From positions 1 to 7,109 of the forward strand of contig CADEGS010000226.1 in NCBI GenBank assembly GCA_902826945.1: 7,109 bases of DNA, read 5' to 3'. How positions within the stretch are numbered: position 1 is the first letter of the stretch; each line of letters begins with the position of its first letter. The notes beneath the pieces are model-generated. The model was not told the origin of the DNA and searched no databases. It worked only from the letters and a program-made list of their open reading frames with translations. Source of the stretch: an uncultured bacterium. GTDB lineage: Bacteria > Planctomycetota > UBA1135 > GCA-002686595. Positions 5,188 to 7,109 of this stretch are shown one piece after another. Made by a program: the position numbers and the translations under genes.

Positions 5188-7107
5188 TCACTCGCGCCGC
5201 CGCTTGAGCACGCGGTGCGCGCCCTGGCGCAGCGTCAGGCCCTGCGCGTCGAAGGCCTCGAGCAAGGGGATCAGGAACTTGCGCGTGGTGCCGAGCGCGT
5301 CGCGCAGCTCGGGGATCTCGAGCTGGCCGTGGCGCTGGCAGTTCTCGACCACGGCATCGCGCGCGGCCTCCCAGGCGGAGCGCTCCAGGAACAGGTCGCC
5401 CGCCACGCGCACGAGCTCGCCCCGGTCCACCAGGTGTTCCAGCCCGCGCTCGAGCGTCTCGGGGGTCGCGCCGAGCTCGGCCGCCAGCTCGGCCGACGAC
5501 GGCGGCTGGAAGCGCGCCGCGCGCAGGCGCTCGCCCAGCGGGCCGACGAGCTCCGCCAGGCGCCCGGAGAGCTTCGGCTGGTGCCCCGCGCGCCGCACGC
5601 GCCCGCCGGGGAGGAGCTCGAGCGCGCCGGCCTCGGCCGCGGCCTCGAGCAGCGCGGCGCACAGCGCGGGCTCGAGCTCGGTGCGCCGGCGCAGCTCGAG
5701 CACCTCGCACAGCGCGCGGTGCGGGTGCTCCGCGAGCCACGCGTCGAGCGCGGCGAGCAGGCGCTCGCGGGCGGCGGCGAGCGCGTCGGCGTGGATCCAG
5801 CGGCCCTCGCGCGTCTCGAGCGCGCCGCCGCGCGCGCGCAGCGCCGCGAGCCCCTCGCGCACGCGCTCGGGCTCGCGCTTGAGCTCGACCGCCAGCTCCT
5901 CGACCGACGTCAGCGCCGCGCCGCGGCCCGCGAGCGCCGCCTCCAGGCCGCGCTCGGGCGAGGCCAGGCTGTCCTCGCGGCGCGCCAGGTCCTCCAGCAC
6001 GAAGCCCTTGAAGCGCTTCAGGCGGTGGCGACTCTCCTCGAGGATCGCGCCGCCGCCGAGCGTCACGACCGGCGACAGCAGGCGCACGACGAAGCGGTCG
6101 CCCGGCGCGCACACGACCGGCTCCTCCAGCCGGAACTGCACCAGCCCCGACTCGCCCGGCGGGATGTCGGCGCGGTCGAGCACGACCACCTCGCCGAAGG
6201 GGTCGGCCGTGCCGGTGTGCAGGCGCACGGGCGTGCGGTTCTCGATCGGGCGGTCGAGCCCGGGGAGCGCGGTCAGGCGTCCCGCGACCATCGTGCGCGC
6301 GCCGAAGAAGCCGGGCGTCGCGAGCACGTGGCCGCGCGCGACCTCGTGCGCCGAGACGTCGGTCAGGTTGACCGCCGAGGAGTGGCCCGCGCGCACGCGC
6401 CCGGTCGCCTGGCGGTAGGCGTTCAGGCCGCGCACCTTGCCGCGGCGGCCGCCGGGCACGACCTCCAGCACGTCGCCGAGCGACGCGCTGCCGCTCAGCG
6501 GCACGCCGGTCAGCACGGTGCCGAAGCCGGGCTTCGAGAACACGCGCTGCACCGGCATGCGGAAGACGCCCGCGTCCGAGCGCGGCGGCGCCAGCGCCGC
6601 CATCGCCGCCAGCGCGGCGCGCAGGGCCTCGAGGCCCTCCCCGCTGACGGCCGAGACGCGCAGCACGGGGGCGCCATCGAGGAACGTGCCGGCCACGCTC
6701 TCGCGCACGTCGGCCTCGGCCAGCTCGACCAGCTCGGGGTCGACGAGGTCGATCTTCGTCAGCGCGACGAGCCCGCTCTGCACGCCCAGGAGCCCCATGA
6801 TCTGCAGGTGCTCGCGCGTCTGCGGCATGACGCCGTCGTCCGCGGCCACGACCAGCACGACCAGGTCGATGCCCGTCGCGCCGGCCACCATGTTGCGCAC
6901 GAAGCGCTCGTGGCCGGGGACGTCGATCATGCCCACCAGGCGCCCGTCGGGCAGCGCGAAGGGCGCGAAGCCGAGGTCGATCGTCATGCCCCGCTCGCGC
7001 TCCTCCTTGAGGCGGTCGGGGTCGATGCCCGTCAGGGCCCGCACGAGGGTGGACTTGCCGTGGTCGATGTGCCCGGCGGTCCCGATCACGACCGGCTGGA
7101 TGTCCAT
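5188..7107 (-). CDS. selB: Selenocysteine-specific translation elongation factor SelB
   Basis: This 639-residue protein is a full-length SelB. It is the cytoplasmic GTPase that brings Sec-tRNA(Sec) to ribosomes at UGA codons marked by a SECIS hairpin. The GTPase domain has G1 [12 protein letters not shown] (9-20), the [10 protein letters not shown] switch region (39-48), G3 DVPGH (62-66), G4 TKID (117-120) and G5-like SAVSG (152-156). IDHGKST and TIDLGF are typical of SelB. Beta-barrel domains II and III follow to about 360. The C-terminal part holds winged-helix modules, ending in [20 protein letters not shown] (601-620) and the [10 protein letters not shown] tail characteristic of the SECIS-binding last module. 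The ATG at 7107 gives [15 protein letters not shown], the usual short lead-in, but it is 2 bases from the window edge, so its upstream signals and any longer start cannot be seen. It converges on the binding-protein gene with a 24-bp gap and no clear terminator. selA, selC and selD are not in the window. Confidence 0.97.
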   Translation of the reverse strand: MDIQPVVIGTAGHIDHGKSTLVRALTGIDPDRLKEERERGMTIDLGFAPFALPDGRLVGMIDVPGHERFVRNMVAGATGIDLVVLVVAADDGVMPQTREHLQIMGLLGVQSGLVALTKIDLVDPELVELAEADVRESVAGTFLDGAPVLRVSAVSGEGLEALRAALAAMAALAPPRSDAGVFRMPVQRVFSKPGFGTVLTGVPLSGSASLGDVLEVVPGGRRGKVRGLNAYRQATGRVRAGHSSAVNLTDVSAHEVARGHVLATPGFFGARTMVAGRLTALPGLDRPIENRTPVRLHTGTADPFGEVVVLDRADIPPGESGLVQFRLEEPVVCAPGDRFVVRLLSPVVTLGGGAILEESRHRLKRFKGFVLEDLARREDSLASPERGLEAALAGRGAALTSVEELAVELKREPERVREGLAALRARGGALETREGRWIHADALAAARERLLAALDAWLAEHPHRALCEVLELRRRTELEPALCAALLEAAAEAGALELLPGGRVRRAGHQPKLSGRLAELVGPLGERLRAARFQPPSSAELAAELGATPETLERGLEHLVDRGELVRVAGDLFLERSAWEAARDAVVENCQRHGQLEIPELRDALGTTRKFLIPLLEAFDAQGLTLRQGAHRVLKRRRE

Positions 7108-7109
7108 CG

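Noticed and set aside
5161..5190. UGA at the end of the binding-protein gene as a selenocysteine codon, suggested by the nearby selB
   Set aside because: The fold is complete at this point. Read-through continues only antisense to selB with no homology, and no convincing SECIS hairpin follows.
5081..6112. Second minus-strand frame inside selB
   Set aside because: It is an out-of-frame shadow of selB with an Arg/Ala-rich product, while the selB frame carries conserved domains throughout.

Overview
The window comes from a very GC-rich bacterium: nearly every codon ends in G or C, and open frames run spuriously on both strands. It holds five protein genes and one tRNA. The lineage cannot be fixed from the sequence. 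The exported HEAT-VWA protein, the lack of Shine-Dalgarno motifs and the gene style would suit Planctomycetota or a myxobacterium-like group, but this is inference.

Layout from left to right. A wecE/rffA-type sugar-nucleotide aminotransferase (minus strand) runs off the left edge. 66 bp upstream of its start is a complete tRNA-Pro(CGG), preceded by a clear sigma70-type promoter. Further right, on the same strand, is an exported protein with N-terminal HEAT-like repeats and a C-terminal VWA domain with an intact MIDAS. 51 bp upstream of it lies a 450-residue single-pass membrane protein. It has a disordered linker and a duplicated small beta-rich module that I cannot assign to a named family. 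A 232-bp divergent region with several inverted repeats separates this from a plus-strand periplasmic-binding protein of the BtuF/FhuD/FepB type. That gene converges, 24 bp apart, on a complete selB (selenocysteine-specific elongation factor) on the minus strand, which fills the right end.

Functionally this looks like several housekeeping or accessory units side by side: selenocysteine decoding, uptake of a metal chelate or corrinoid, a two-gene envelope module (membrane protein plus HEAT-VWA), and a tRNA followed by a surface-glycan sugar gene. No mobile element, CRISPR array, phage gene or defence locus is visible. The parts least explained by known families are the membrane protein with its duplicated C-terminal module, its pairing with the HEAT-VWA protein, and the dyad-rich or near-leaderless gene starts.
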